NCBI GenBank assembly: GCA_035578905.1
Contig: JAQJVL010000059.1
Location: 2,201,636 to 2,265,635 of the forward strand
Direction: 5' to 3'
DNA: 64,000 bases
From: Stictocephala bisonia
Lineage: Eukaryota; Arthropoda; Insecta; Hemiptera; Membracidae
The notes below the pieces were generated by a model, which saw only the letters and a list, made by a program, of their open reading frames with translations, searched no databases and was not told where the DNA came from. Within the stretch, counting starts at the first letter, position 1, and every line of letters starts with the position of its first letter. This document shows, one piece after another, positions 24,211 to 35,527 of the stretch. The translations under genes were made by a program, and so were the position numbers.

Positions 24211-24531
24211 CATTGGTTTCTTCGTCTCTGGAGGTCGTAAAATTAATTACTTGGTCACGTTGTAATCCTTATGACATGTATATAATTTCGTTCATATTAC
24301 ATATACGAACGATACACGACGTTCATATGTGTAAGTAAACGAAGTGATTTTATATTGATTTAAATTTATTTATCAATTTAAAGTTATTTTAAATTGATTT
24401 AAATCGATTTAAAATCACCGTATGGTATTGAAGCACCGAAAGTCATGTGTCGTAACTGTAGCCTACATGTCATAAGGATTACAACGTGACCAATTAGTAA
24501 TTAGTTTTACGACCCTAAGAAACCAATAAAA
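24211..24531. mobile_element. MITE-like foldback, about 320 bp
   Basis: ATTGGTTTCTTCG followed by GTCGTAAAATTAATTACTTG and GTCACGTTGTAATCCTTATG on the left recurs inverted on the right (CATAAGGATTACAACGTGAC, then CCAATTAGTAATTAGTTTTA, then AAGAAACCAAT). The arms are about 70 bp, and the A+T-rich middle carries TTTAAATTGATTTAAATCG palindromes. No coding capacity; target duplication unclear. Confidence 0.75.
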
Positions 24532-26482
24532 CATTGTTTCACGGAATTGTCAAGAATTTTTTTCTCAAAATGATATATTTATAAAACTCATAAAAATATT
24601 CCTATCGGCCAGGTATATATATATCGTATGGTTTGTTGTCAGCTACAATTTGTTAACTATAGAGCTGCGATGTGTATTTGGATAAATATCCAAAATTCAT
24701 GATTATATATTCATTGATTATACAATGTAAAGTGATCTCCTGTCACAAAGCTAAGTCCAATCCATTGAGTCATCTAACACCTGCCTCGTTGATTCTGTGT
24801 ATGCTGACCAATTCCTCCGTAAAAGAGCGCAGGGGACACTCTGTAACTATATGATCAATTGTTTGGATAGTCTCCCGCAATCACATGATAGACCTACTGT
24901 CAATCCTCATTTATACTTTCAGTAATTGCATCTGTCAACTCCAGTTCGGAACCGATTTAACAGTGTCTACTCCCTACGAGGGAGGTTCATTCCACCTACA
25001 GGTATTGATGGATCGTTAATAAGGAACTTATTACGTCCATCAAAACTGTTCCACACTACGACCCAGCTGGTATTGTGTGAGAAGTTTGATCGACTCAAAT
25101 GGAAAGCAGTACGTTGAGATGGGTTTCGAGATTTTAAGCGACCGTTCTGACGTGGGAGATCCTGTAGGCTATAATGGGTAGGTGCGGGGCATTTCAAATC
25201 TTATTGGAATCTTTGAGTAGTGCCTCCTAACGTCTTATCTCTGGAGGAGCTATATTGCACAGTACCGGGACCGAGAGCCAAGGAAGTGGATTTGCCATGA
25301 GAGTGCCACTAATAGCTCTCTCTCATGACCCTATTAAGTTCGACATCGGCCGATTTAGTGTGACCATTATTTAGGCATATGGGAGCACTATATTCAGCAG
25401 CTGAATAAACCAGTGACAAAGCAGTTGCACGCAGGACGAGTGCGTTGGCTCCCCAGGTTGTTCCGGAAATATGATGAAACATTTGCCATGGTTTTGATTG
25501 TAGCTGCTGTTTTTTGAAGATGGCTTTTAAATGTCAGCGATCGATCTAACGTTACTCCCAGGTACTGTGGATGCTCATTATGATGGAGTTTTACACAGTT
25601 TAGGAAGATGTTCAGTTTTCGATTAGCTATTCTGTTACTTACGTGGAAGTAGGCTACTTCGGTTTTTGATGGGTTAGGATTCATCTTCCACGTTCCAAAA
25701 CATTTTTCGATGGCTGCAAGGTCACTTGTAAGTGTTTCTTCAATAGTTGTGAAGTTCTTATGTTAGTAAGCTAAAGCTATATCATCCGCATATATAAATT
25801 GTCTAGACTTTGTGATTGGGAGTCAGCAGTATACACGTTGAATAAAATTGGAGCAAGTACAGACCCCTGTGGCAGCCCATCCTTCAGCTGTCTAAAAGAG
25901 ATAAACTTCAGCTGTCATCACGACCGAGATAAACTTTTATTATTACCCTAGCACTAAGCATTGACTTCAAAAGTCGCAATAGATTGGGACAGGGAAGGAG
26001 GCTGTAGAACTTAAATAACAAACCTTTGCTCCATACTGTGTCATAAGCTGCTGTAAGATCAATAAAAGCTGCAGATGTTTTCAACTTATTTTCAAACCCA
26101 TTTTCGATAAATGATGTCAGAGCTATGATCTGGTCACTACAACTTCAGCCAGGGCGAAAACCAGCCTGCTCAACTGGAATATTAGAATCAAGAATGGGTG
26201 ATATTCCATTGTATAACAGCCTTTCTAGCAACTTATAACAAACACTAAGAAGAGATATTGAGTGATAACTTTCCACTCGTTCGGGATCTTTTCCAGGCTT
26301 CAGAACAGCTACTACTTTTCATCGCTTGAATGATTTTGGCAAATTGCCTGTAGCTAATATCTTGTTATAGACTGTTTAAAGCCATTGTTTCACTTTGCTA
26401 CCAGAATGCAGCATAAATTACGGAAGGATACCGTCAAGACCGGCTGCTTTCCCTGCTGGTATAGTGGAAATCGCTCTGTCTA

Positions 26483-26896
26483 TACTCTGATTATCGAAAG
26501 AAAGTGACTGGCGGAGCGGCCGCGCGGCGTACCTAAGTACAAACATTCTATTTCACAACCTTGTGGAAACGTAAAACAGAAAGTTATAAATTTCCAATAA
26601 ACGGTGTTTAAGTAGTCAGTTAAGCACGTTTTCAGCACATGTTTTAAACATTTTGTATCTTATTCCGATTAATTAATATTTGTAGTTATATTTTTTTAAA
26701 CACGAATTGGAATTAAAATTTTTGCATTTGCCATGTTCGATGTAGAATAACTGTGATTAGAAGCATCAGAAAAATATTTCTTGTAGAGAATTACTAGTCG
26801 ACATTCTTAGGAACAACATATTAAAAACTGAGATCCCCACGAATACAATTAACGGCGTTATTAATTTTTTTCCAAATGTACTGTTAACTCTGTTAA
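26483..26896 (+). repeat. Left TIR of the DD82E element (about 414 bp)
   Basis: Inverse of 29234-29649 with few mismatches along the full length. The outermost 45 bp includes the G+C-rich GGCGGAGCGGCCGCGCGGCG. Confidence 0.9.
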
Positions 26897-27307
26897 TAAT
26901 ATTTATTTAAATTTAGTTTTTCCTCTATATGCATAACATAATTTTAATCATCAATACAAACTTCTATGCAACCTTAAATTTCACTAAATATACCCGTAAT
27001 CAATTAATATAGAAAAATTAGTACAAACCTGGTGCAGCGGTCCGCTATCCAGTCAAAGTACAGTAACAGCCCAAAAACAGTGGCGCATCCCCTTCAGGCT
27101 CACATTGCGTCCTTCAAAACCACAAGTCACCAAACTTTCGTAAGTATTAATAGAGATAATAAAACACTATTTGACTGTATTTACAAATAAAAAGAAATAG
27201 TATATTTCTTGATAATAATAATAATATCGATAAATGACTAATATATACAGTACTCAAGTGATAAATAAAAAACACACAAATACACTGTTGAACACTACAG
27301 TTGTGAG

Positions 27308-28768
27308 TTAGTACTCTTCAAACACTAGTTCCCTGATACCTTCCATTGGGTCGTCGCCATTATTAGAATCTTCTGAACAGGAATCTTCCTCGGAGCTGCT
27401 GCTGTCTCCCAAAGATATAATCATTTCCTCAACAGCTTCTTCCATTACTCCTTCGTTTTTCCATGCATCGACAATGACCTGTTTTGTGTGGTTCACTACT
27501 TGTTTCCACCTCTCAGCACTTATGCGATGAATTCCTTCTTTAGTGAGCCGTTCAACTTCAGCAACAGTAAACCTTTTGTTGTTTTCTGCAACATACCCTT
27601 TAACTTGAGCCCATATAAGCTCAATCGCATTAAAATGACAATGGTAAGGTGGTAAACGTATCACTTTGTGACCCCTGCTCTCGATCAATTCATCTACATA
27701 ATATCTTTTGTTCTGGGATTTGTGCAGTTTCACTAACTCCAAAAGTTCACATTTTTTTAACTCGGCTGTAGCTTGAACATTTTTTCTATGTAGCCATTCA
27801 ATGATGTCAGCTTTATTATTTTTGGTTGTAGGAGCTTTATCAATTTGCTTTGAATGGTACGGAGCATTGTCCATGACTATTAATGAAGGCTCTTCTAGGT
27901 TATTTAGCATAGTTTCAGAACACCAATTGTAGAACTTGTCGTGGTCCATATCTTCATGGTAGTCACCAGTTTTTTTGGATTTAAATAGTAAGAGGGAATT
28001 TTCAACAAACCCCTTTGAAGAACCTGCATGACATAATATCAACCGCTCACCTTTTCCTACAGGCGTTGCCATTGTCCCCTGCAGTGACTCATCAGTCCAT
28101 CCTTCTTTCAAACAATGCCCAGCATTGACCCAAGTCTCATCTAGCCAAATTATACTATCGAAATTCTCGTCTTTTATTTGGCGAAGAAAACTGCATCTCC
28201 AGGCAGCGATGTCACTTCTCTCCATAATCACTTTTCTACCCGAAAATTTTCTCCACATAAACCCTAATTCTGTTAATATCTTTCTAAGTGAAGACAGACA
28301 GCCGTGAAACAGATCTTCATTTCTCAACGATGAAAATAGTTTTTTCAAGGTCGGATATTCTTTTCTAATGTAGTATTGATACACGTGTCTTCGTACAGCG
28401 TCTTCCTGAAATACATCAAGTTTTGTTACAGTTTTCTCCCGTTTCCTCTCTTTTCCTGGAGTTGAAAGTTGACTATTATTTTCATTTTGTAATACTTTTA
28501 CGTGTTTTTCCTTGCAAACTCGCACAACTGTATTTTTATGTATTTTAAGTGCATCTGCAGTTCGCTGTATTGAATTATTAACTGTAATCAAAGGACCTTG
28601 ATTCGCTTTTTCTCTGTCAAAATACTCCCGCACTTTGCACACAATTTCTCTCGACTGTCCTTTCATAGGTACGCCTCGGCCCGAAATATTTCGTTTCTTT
28701 GGCGTTCGAGTCCTAGGTCTTCCTCTACTTTTCCTTGGTTCATTCTCGTTACGTTGCTCCATTCTCAA
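27308..28768 (-). CDS. DD82E transposase (IS630/Tc1/mariner superfamily), 486 aa
   Basis: Cut-and-paste transposase, the only convincing intact coding region in the window. The N-terminus is very basic, with an AT-hook-like RGRPR (residues 15-19) and a PKKR nuclear-localisation-like motif (23-26). A helix-turn-helix region follows (about 38-85, IQRTADALKIHKNTVVRV). The DDE nuclease carries Asp210 (IIWLDETW), Asp300 (LIVMDNAPYHS) and Glu383 (CHFNAIELIWAQVK). Exactly 82 residues separate Asp300 and Glu383, against 34-41 in ordinary Tc1/mariner enzymes; the insertion holds a long charged stretch. The C-terminal tail (about 456-486) is acidic and Ser-rich. The frame is uninterrupted and all three catalytic residues are present. 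ATG at 28768 is used; a second ATG two codons later is equally plausible. It lies centrally between the TIRs, with no intron evident. Confidence 0.9.
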   Translation of the reverse strand: MRMEQRNENEPRKSRGRPRTRTPKKRNISGRGVPMKGQSREIVCKVREYFDREKANQGPLITVNNSIQRTADALKIHKNTVVRVCKEKHVKVLQNENNSQLSTPGKERKREKTVTKLDVFQEDAVRRHVYQYYIRKEYPTLKKLFSSLRNEDLFHGCLSSLRKILTELGFMWRKFSGRKVIMERSDIAAWRCSFLRQIKDENFDSIIWLDETWVNAGHCLKEGWTDESLQGTMATPVGKGERLILCHAGSSKGFVENSLLLFKSKKTGDYHEDMDHDKFYNWCSETMLNNLEEPSLIVMDNAPYHSKQIDKAPTTKNNKADIIEWLHRKNVQATAELKKCELLELVKLHKSQNKRYYVDELIESRGHKVIRLPPYHCHFNAIELIWAQVKGYVAENNKRFTVAEVERLTKEGIHRISAERWKQVVNHTKQVIVDAWKNEGVMEEAVEEMIISLGDSSSSEEDSCSEDSNNGDDPMEGIRELVFEEY

Positions 28769-29233
28769 ACACTAAAGTTTATTTTCACAAAATAACTTTA
28801 AAACAGGTTCAATTACAATTAAAATACCAACTCAAAGCATTCTATCACTTATATTGAAGAATAATGATAACACACCCACGAACATCACTCAGTCACCGCA
28901 TCTACTAAACTAAAAGCAAGAAATTTCCCCCAGCCATATGGTAGGTATAACGGTTCAATTTTCGTGGAAGAGGGTGCTATTTTTGTACAGGAAAGGCCGA
29001 GACGCTGGGGTTGGCGATGGCCGTGGCGGTGGTGCGCGCGAACAAAATGGGCACACTAGGTCCTGACTGTACCTCCGCCGTAGAACGCCGCGCACTGCTC
29101 TCAAAGAAACTCAATTCATATATTAATCCATTTCAGTAATCCTTTATTATAAAAAGTGCAAGTTCTAAATGAGTTATAAATAATGTTATTCAAAGAAAAT
29201 GTCACGCGAAGCTCATTCATGAACGACTTTAAA

Positions 29234-29649
29234 TAACAGAGTTAACAGTACATTTGGAAAAAATTAATAACGTCGTTAATTGTATTCGTAGGGATCTCAG
29301 TTTTTAATATGTTGTTCCTAAGAATGTCGACTAGTAATTCTCTACAAGAAATATTTTTCTGATGCTTCTAATCACAGTTATTCTACATCGAAAATGGCAA
29401 ATGCAAAAATTTTAATTCCAATTCGTGTTTAAAAAAATATAACTACAAATATTAATTAATCGGAATAAGATACAAAATGTTTAAAACATGTGCTGAAAAC
29501 GTACTTAACTGACTATTTAAACACCGTTTATTGGAAATTTATAACTTTCTTTTTTACGTTTCTACAAGGTTGTGAAATAGAATGTTTGTACTTAAACTTG
29601 GTCGCCGCGCGGCCGCTCCGCCAGTCACTTTCTTTCGATAATCAGAGTA
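29234..29649 (-). repeat. Right TIR of the DD82E element (about 416 bp)
   Basis: Inverse partner of 26483-26896, upstream of the transposase. Any transposase promoter presumably lies here or in 28770-29233; no TATA or initiator could be assigned with confidence. Confidence 0.9.
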
Positions 29650-29970
29650 TATCTCTTCCTCCGTGAAATTTCTGGAGACTTCCAGGGGTGCCATTTGGCC
29701 ATGTATTCAAATAAAAATCCGATACATCAACGGGTTTTTTAGTAATAGTGGTGTAAATTTGAAGTAGTGAAAACTTGTTAAAATTCCGGTACTTTTTTTG
29801 TTCCAACTAGTATAAAAAATCATTAAAACTTATAATAATATTTAAAAATGCACATTTCATAACGTAAAATGAAACGAGGAAAACAATGTGATTAGATTTG
29901 TCGTATGCTCTTTAATTTCCCAGAAAACAACCTTCGAACTCGGGTTCACATAATGTCTGCGCCTACAGTA

Positions 29971-31574
29971 GCAGCATTGAATAAATACGTCATAACGTCG
30001 TTGGGAGTATATCCTTGATTGTGTAATTGACTACAAAATTGTAACGGCGCTAAACGTGATTCAGATACTTTTGTGCACTGCGTTAGTTGCCTACTCATCA
30101 ATGTGCAGGCGCTACGGATAACAGCCTCATAAACGTTTGTTAATGTCATTAGTACAGTACATTAAAATTAATGCTCTAATAACCATTCGTTAATGCTTTT
30201 TAAAACATACTGAAATGTTTAATATCCCTCAAAACTGTGACTGAATGTGTGTTTGAGTTATTTTGATGTTCTCCGTTCATCAATCGGGAAATTAACTTAC
30301 ATTATCAAGTCCACCACATCCATTTTTCTTCAATCCTTGGAGGTCTTTGAGGTCTTTATAGCATCGGTCTCAAAGATCTCCCTCATTACCTTATTAATGA
30401 GTTCCATACCTAAGCGACGTAATAATAAGTGATACTGTAGTTTGATAGGGCAAATCGACTGCCATAGTACGCCTCATTACTTGTAATCAATATTTTAAAG
30501 CGAGTTTATAGAAATTTCAACGATCTCTTCTTATTTTTCGTGTATTCTTAGAGCAGGCTCTTCCTAACTATCCTCATTTTACCTTAAGAAAATGCAGCTG
30601 CAATTTGAATGGTAGAAATGGACCAAATTATAAGTCCATCTTGTAACATACGTACTCTTCTTCAGTAAAAGAACTTTGTACTAATCGTCCATCAACATTG
30701 TTGTATTACTAGACTAGCTGGGTGATTGAACACTGCCAAATAGGCAAGTCAAGGACAAACAAGCCACCATTGTCGACAGATTTAGCATGGGTTGAGACCA
30801 CCACCAATCCAAAAGACACACTTTGCAAAAAACTTGGGTTAGGTGAATGGATTTTATTTTCAGTTAGAGAGTGACATTTTTCTTTTTGAACCCACAGCGC
30901 ACGATTTGTTTTATCAAGATATGTTTGTGATATCTGACTCTTGACACTCCTCATTCCTACCGCTAAAAACCGCGGAGTATGATGTTTGAACAGTTTCATT
31001 AGTGTCTAGCTTATTATTATGTTTATAAAATATAATAGTTTGGTTTATCATCCATTAAATGCCGGTTTTATGGTATAATTAGCATTTTTCTTTCTCAAAC
31101 CTTGATAATCCGAACAATTTGATGGTGTAAATATTTAGATTACCGCAACCATTTTTTATTTGTGGACGTATTGAAATCCATGCGGAAGTTATGGTTAAGG
31201 ACTGATTGCTGATTGCTAATTGTGATACAGGCTATGCTGTTTGTTGTACAACAACCCTTGATTTCAGTGTAAATGACATTGCGCAGTAATAAAACACAAT
31301 CCTCTTGACTCTATCTATGAACAGGCACACTATACTATATTAGTAACTTTCAAGCAGTTAATCTGCAAGGGTTGTTTTTCTCATTTATTATTGTTTTACT
31401 TTTTTGTTATTTATACATCTGCAGTAAAATAATTTTATTATATAAATCATTAAAGCTTATTTAAAAGCATACAAATAATTTAAACAATGACTAGTAAATG
31501 TTACATTCTTACAAACACAATCTTAATCTAAAGTATCTAAAGTCACATGATTAAAATAACAAAATTCAGCTGAG
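29971..31574. other. A+T-rich DNA, no gene recognised
   Basis: Short open frames at 29946-30149 and 30709-30999 (minus strand) match no family I know and have no supporting signals. Confidence 0.5.
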
Positions 31575-31660
31575 TAAGTTAAACCAAATCAAATTCTTTA
31601 TCGCCATATAATACAAGGTACATGGCCATACGTCACATAGATTACACGTATTTGTAACAC
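31575..31660 (-). mobile_element. Possible LINE 3' end fragment
   Basis: Minus strand reads TATTATATGGCGATAAAGAA followed by TTTGATTTGG, the kind of terminal sequence that ends many insect jockey/CR1-type LINEs. There is no coding sequence next to it, so this is weak. Confidence 0.3.
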
Positions 31661-31902
31661 ATGTATGCAACTTATAGTTTACAAAATCTACTACAATTAA
31701 AAAGAAGATGTAAACTTTACCCACAGCAGTTGAAAAGCGTGGTCACTTTTAATAAAATTCTCTACTGGTAAATCTCCAAATCAAAAATCTCCACCCGAAG
31801 GCCTCTGATATAGCTAAACGGATAGTCAACTTATCAAAGTCAACCCACCATCCTTCTGACTAACATGTGCTTTGTAAACAAGTTGAATTGAATAAAAAAG
31901 AA

Positions 31903-32642
31903 TCAAATGGCACACGTGGAAGTCTCCAGGAATATCACGGACGAAGAGATAAACAGAGTGATTTCCACTATACCAGCAGGGAAAGCAGCCGGTCTTGACG
32001 GCATCTTTCCAACATTTCTGCTGCATGCTTGTAGCAAAGTGATACAAAAGTCTATAGTAAGATATTAGCTACAGGCAATTTGCCAAAATCATTCAAGCGA
32101 TGAAAAGTAGTAGCTGTTCTGAAGCCTGGAAAAGATCCCAAACGAGTGAAAAGATATCACCCAATATCTCTACTTAGTGTTTGTTATAATTTGCTAGAAA
32201 AGCTGTTATACAATAGAATATCACCCATTTTCGATTCTAATGTTCCAGTTGAGCAGGATGGTTTTCGCCCTGGCTGAAGTTGTAGTGACCAGATCCTAGC
32301 TCTGACATCATTTATTGAAAATGGGTTTGAAAAGAAGTTGAAAACATCTGCATCTTTTATTGATCTTACAGCAGCTTATGACACAGTATGGAGCAAAGGT
32401 TTGTTATTTAAATTCTACAGTCTCCTTCCCTCTTCCATTTTATTGTAGTTTTTGTAGTCAATGCTTAATGCTAGGCTAATAAAAGTTTATCTCGGTCGTG
32501 AAGAGATTTAGATCTCGGTCCTTCAGCTCTTTTAGACAGCTGAAGGATGGGCTACCACAGGGGTCTGTACTTGCTCAAATTTTATTCAACATATATACTG
32601 CTGACATCCCAATTACAAAGTCCATAAAATTTATCTACATGA
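31903..32642 (+). pseudogene. Second copy of the jockey-type LINE, truncated at both ends
   Basis: Same family as the minus-strand LINE at 24.7-29.7 kb. It starts at the same point (EVSRNITDEEINRVISTIPA, then GKAAGLDGIFP), continues through the PISLLSVCYNLLEKLLYN-type block and motif A (FIDLTAAYDTVWSKGL), and reaches motif B as LKDGLPQGSVLAQILFN at about 32540-32595. It stops just before motif C, exactly where the 46-bp array begins. Frameshifts and stops make it dead. At about 31945 it keeps the uninterrupted site into which the DD82E element inserted in the other copy. Confidence 0.85.
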
Positions 32643-32969
32643 CTGTCAAATATCTGAGCTCAACAGCCCACACACATTATATACGTAACTGTCAAATACC
32701 TGAGCTCACCAGCCCACACACATATACGTAACTGTCAAATACCTGAGCTCACCAGCCTACACACATTATATAGGTAACTGTCAAATACCTGAGCTCACCC
32801 GCCTACACACATTATATACGTAACTGTCAAATACCTGAGCTCACCAGCCCACACACATTATATACGTAACTGTCAAATACCTGAGCTCACCAGCCCACAC
32901 ACATTATATACGTAACTGTCACATACCTGAGCTCACCAGCCTACACACATTATATACGTGACTGCCAAA
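32643..32969. repeat. Minisatellite, 46-bp unit, about 7 copies
   Basis: The unit is CTGTCAAATACCTGAGCTCA, CCAGCCCACACACATTATAT, ACGTAA. It abuts the truncated LINE copy directly; one unit is shortened by a few bases. Confidence 0.95.
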
Positions 32970-35077
32970 TCGAAGATTGCTGTCAATAAGCAAGCCAATG
33001 TATTTAGCAGTTCTTAAAGTAATTGAACAGCTAATATTATTTAACAGTCAATTTTAACATTACAATTTAAATGGGCATTTGTAACAATTTAAAAACATTC
33101 CAAGAATACCAATATGTTTGTATTATAATCAATACTGTTGACTGTATTCAATAATGTCTATAACCTCTTCTTCAACATTTTAGTTGTATCGCATAGATGT
33201 AGTTTAATTTAAAATCTTTTTGAAGTAAAGTAATATATTATTTACGCAACAATTCCACGTCTGATTGTTCGAAATAATGTATCGAACTCAACATATTTAT
33301 GACTTAAACTCATTGCAAGCGAGAGTAAAAGTATGTTTCTCATGAGACTGTCGTCTCGGAACTAATGGCAAAGCAGTGACGACCCACAGATATATACTAA
33401 AGGGATTCAAGAATTATTTAATCCAAATTAAAACCAACCAAACTCCATCAATACTCTTGTGTTGCAAAGTAGTACTGGACTTCTTTTCACTACTAACACT
33501 CTTTTATCCATTTCAAATTCATTGTTTGTCATCATACTCACTAAGTCTTCAAAAATAGTTTGTAATTATTTTTTGTTTGTTACGTTTCGATCTTGAAATT
33601 CAAAGTAATTTTGCAATATATTGCAATGAACTTGTAGAATTTTTATAAAACTGTTACAATTAGTTATAGAACACATCTGAGGAACATTCCGACTTCCTTA
33701 TTAAAAAGAATACTACAGTAGTTTCCTAAAGATACTACAGTAATTTATATAAATTCAAGAACATGTTTAATTAAAAGGGATTTTTGTAATGCTTTAGATT
33801 ATGGTTCTAAAAGAACTGTTTTTACAATAACTTTGGCATAGCTCTCATATATTGTCTAGACGGACAAGGTAAATTATTAACTCACCGAAAACTGATTGCG
33901 CCACCTTAGTTAGCCTAACCATCCGATCGGCGATAGGGCACATCGATTCACCCTTCAAAAGGACTCTACAAATCTGAACAAAATTTCCAACGTTTCGTTT
34001 GGTTAGTGGCTCCTATAAGTGTGTGCCCATACATCAGATATGTCAATATTTGTATACGGCAGGAGTATAGGTGGGTGGGGAGGCAGTGGGTGGGTGGGAG
34101 TGCCTCCCAGCCCAACCAGCCAGTTGGTCGTTGCTGTTCGACCCAAGTAACGTCGACCTCCACTTTGCCGATTGAATCGTCCACAACTCTTGATACAGGT
34201 ACTTGCAGTCTTTATTAGAATACAAATGCAAGATGTTGTTACACAAATTAGATATTAGTAATCTAACAAGTAAGGGGTAATCTAACTGCATCCATGAGGC
34301 ATCAAACAGTCAATGATTAAGAAGAACCGATATATTTTGGGGACACTGAATATCTTATGAAATAACCAATCTATCAAATATGCATAAGGAATTGTAATTA
34401 CTTATCGTTTTATGTTATTAATTTAAAAACATTACTTTGAGGAAGGAGTCGTCAGAAGTAAATTTTTCCTTACTAGAAAATTCAAACGATAATTATGTCG
34501 GGGTAATTAATTAGTTAAATTAAATGGTTATTAACATTTAAAGAAATAAATAAGTTGATTTATTTAACGAAACAAAATACTTAATGTTAAAAAACAGTTA
34601 ATAGTTTTTACACAATTGTGGAACTAGACAGAGTTTATATTATCAATTTAATTGTCATCTCTGCAAAAAGTCAAACGACCTAATGCAAATAAGTCATTTT
34701 AAACCAGAATTAAAAAACTTAAAATTCAGATTTAAAAAATAAAAACAATAACAAAATGTTTATTGTACTTAATAGACATTAATTCTGAAGTGTTGTGTTA
34801 AATATTGTGGAGATAGAAAACATTTCGAAACTGTACAGCATTTGGGTATCGCTCTAAAAAGATCGAACATGCTTGAATTATTTTATTAGTTTAATGTAAT
34901 GTTTTGCTCTTAAGATTCCAAGCAGAAAAAAAACTCACGAGCTTATATTAAAATCGACAAGGTGATTAGATAAAAGCTCTTTATGTCTGAAAAACATGGA
35001 TAAAATTAAAGTGAGGAAGTTCAGAACTCAGATTGAAGTGAATACGCCGATTAAACTATAGGCCTATGCAATAATAC
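32970..35077. other. A+T-rich DNA, no gene recognised
   Basis: A G-rich patch at 34069-34105 (GGTGGGTGGGGAGGCAGTGG) is loosely similar to the 36-bp family but is not an array. Otherwise nothing supportable. Confidence 0.5.
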
Positions 35078-35527
35078 TACTGTCGGTACAGCAATTATGT
35101 GTACCCGCGTTTAAAGGTTGTTTACTACAGACCAATTACACGATCGTTTTCCTCGTTTATGACATTCATGTTTCAATTTTATAATAAATTTCAGTAAATT
35201 ATTTTCATCCTAGTCAGAACAAATAAGATACTGGAATTTTAATTAATTTTCACTGCGCATAAACTTTTTTACTAAAATTTTAAAAGTTAAAATTTACTAA
35301 AATTTAAAAAATATTATTAAAAATTATATTTTAATACTTGGTTGACTGGTATAAGTACAAATTCAAATTCCATAACACGTCAACCAAGCATTAAAATATA
35401 AATACGATAGATTGATGGGTTTTTTAGTAATAAAGTTGATGCACAGTGAAAATTAGTTAAATTCTAGTAACTTTTTTGTCCCAACTAGGATTAAAAATTA
35501 TTGAAACTTACGATAAAACTTAAAGAT

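Larger units (their letters stand above)
26483..29649 (-). mobile_element. DD82E (Sailor-like) DNA transposon, apparently complete (3167 bp)
   Basis: The ends are long inverted repeats starting TACTCTGATTATCGAAAG, and the only gene inside is an intact transposase. TA at 26481-26482 and at 29650-29651 forms the target duplication. The site is supported by the sister LINE copy at about 31.94 kb, which has the uninterrupted sequence: removing 26483-29649 and one TA restores CTCTGTCTATCTCTTCC, against the sister's CTCTGTTTATCTCTTC. Conserved ends, matching TIRs and an open transposase frame suggest a fairly young insertion that may still be mobile. The Sailor label rests on the D-D-E spacing and TA target, recalled from the literature and not checked by phylogeny. 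Confidence 0.9.
24735..29700 (-). pseudogene. Jockey-type LINE, interrupted by the DD82E transposon
   Basis: On the minus strand the 5' part lies at 29652-29700 and continues at 26480 after the inserted transposon. Readable blocks, in order: ISTIPAGKAAGLDGI (start of the RT fingers), GNLPKSFKR, AVLKPGKDPERV, SLLSVCYKLLERLLYN, motif A FIDLTAAYDTVWSKGL, then MNPNPSKTEVAYFHVSNR with PQYLGVTLDRSLTFKSHL (25684-25500). The C-terminal block LPRREWTLLNRFRTG (interrupted by a stop) and a CDCG cysteine motif follow near 24.97-24.87 kb. Several stops and frameshifts make it non-functional. No endonuclease domain was seen 5' of 29700, so the copy looks 5'-truncated. Its sister copy is at 31903-32642 on the plus strand. 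Confidence 0.85.
23872..29970. mobile_element. Inverted-repeat element enclosing a MITE, a LINE and a DNA transposon
   Basis: Segments 23872-24125 and 29722-29970 are inverted copies of each other (about 250 bp, visibly diverged). Shared blocks include GCGCAGAAACTATGTG, GAAGGTTGTTTTCT, AAAACAATG and ACCCGTTGATGTAT. The same arm family occurs at 35.08 and 38.2 kb. The roughly 5.6 kb between the arms holds a MITE, a LINE and the DD82E transposon. No transposase that clearly belongs to these arms was found. Confidence 0.65.

Noticed and set aside
30709..30999. 96-codon frame on the minus strand
   Set aside because: No recognisable domain, codon pattern or flanking signals; length is compatible with chance in this DNA.
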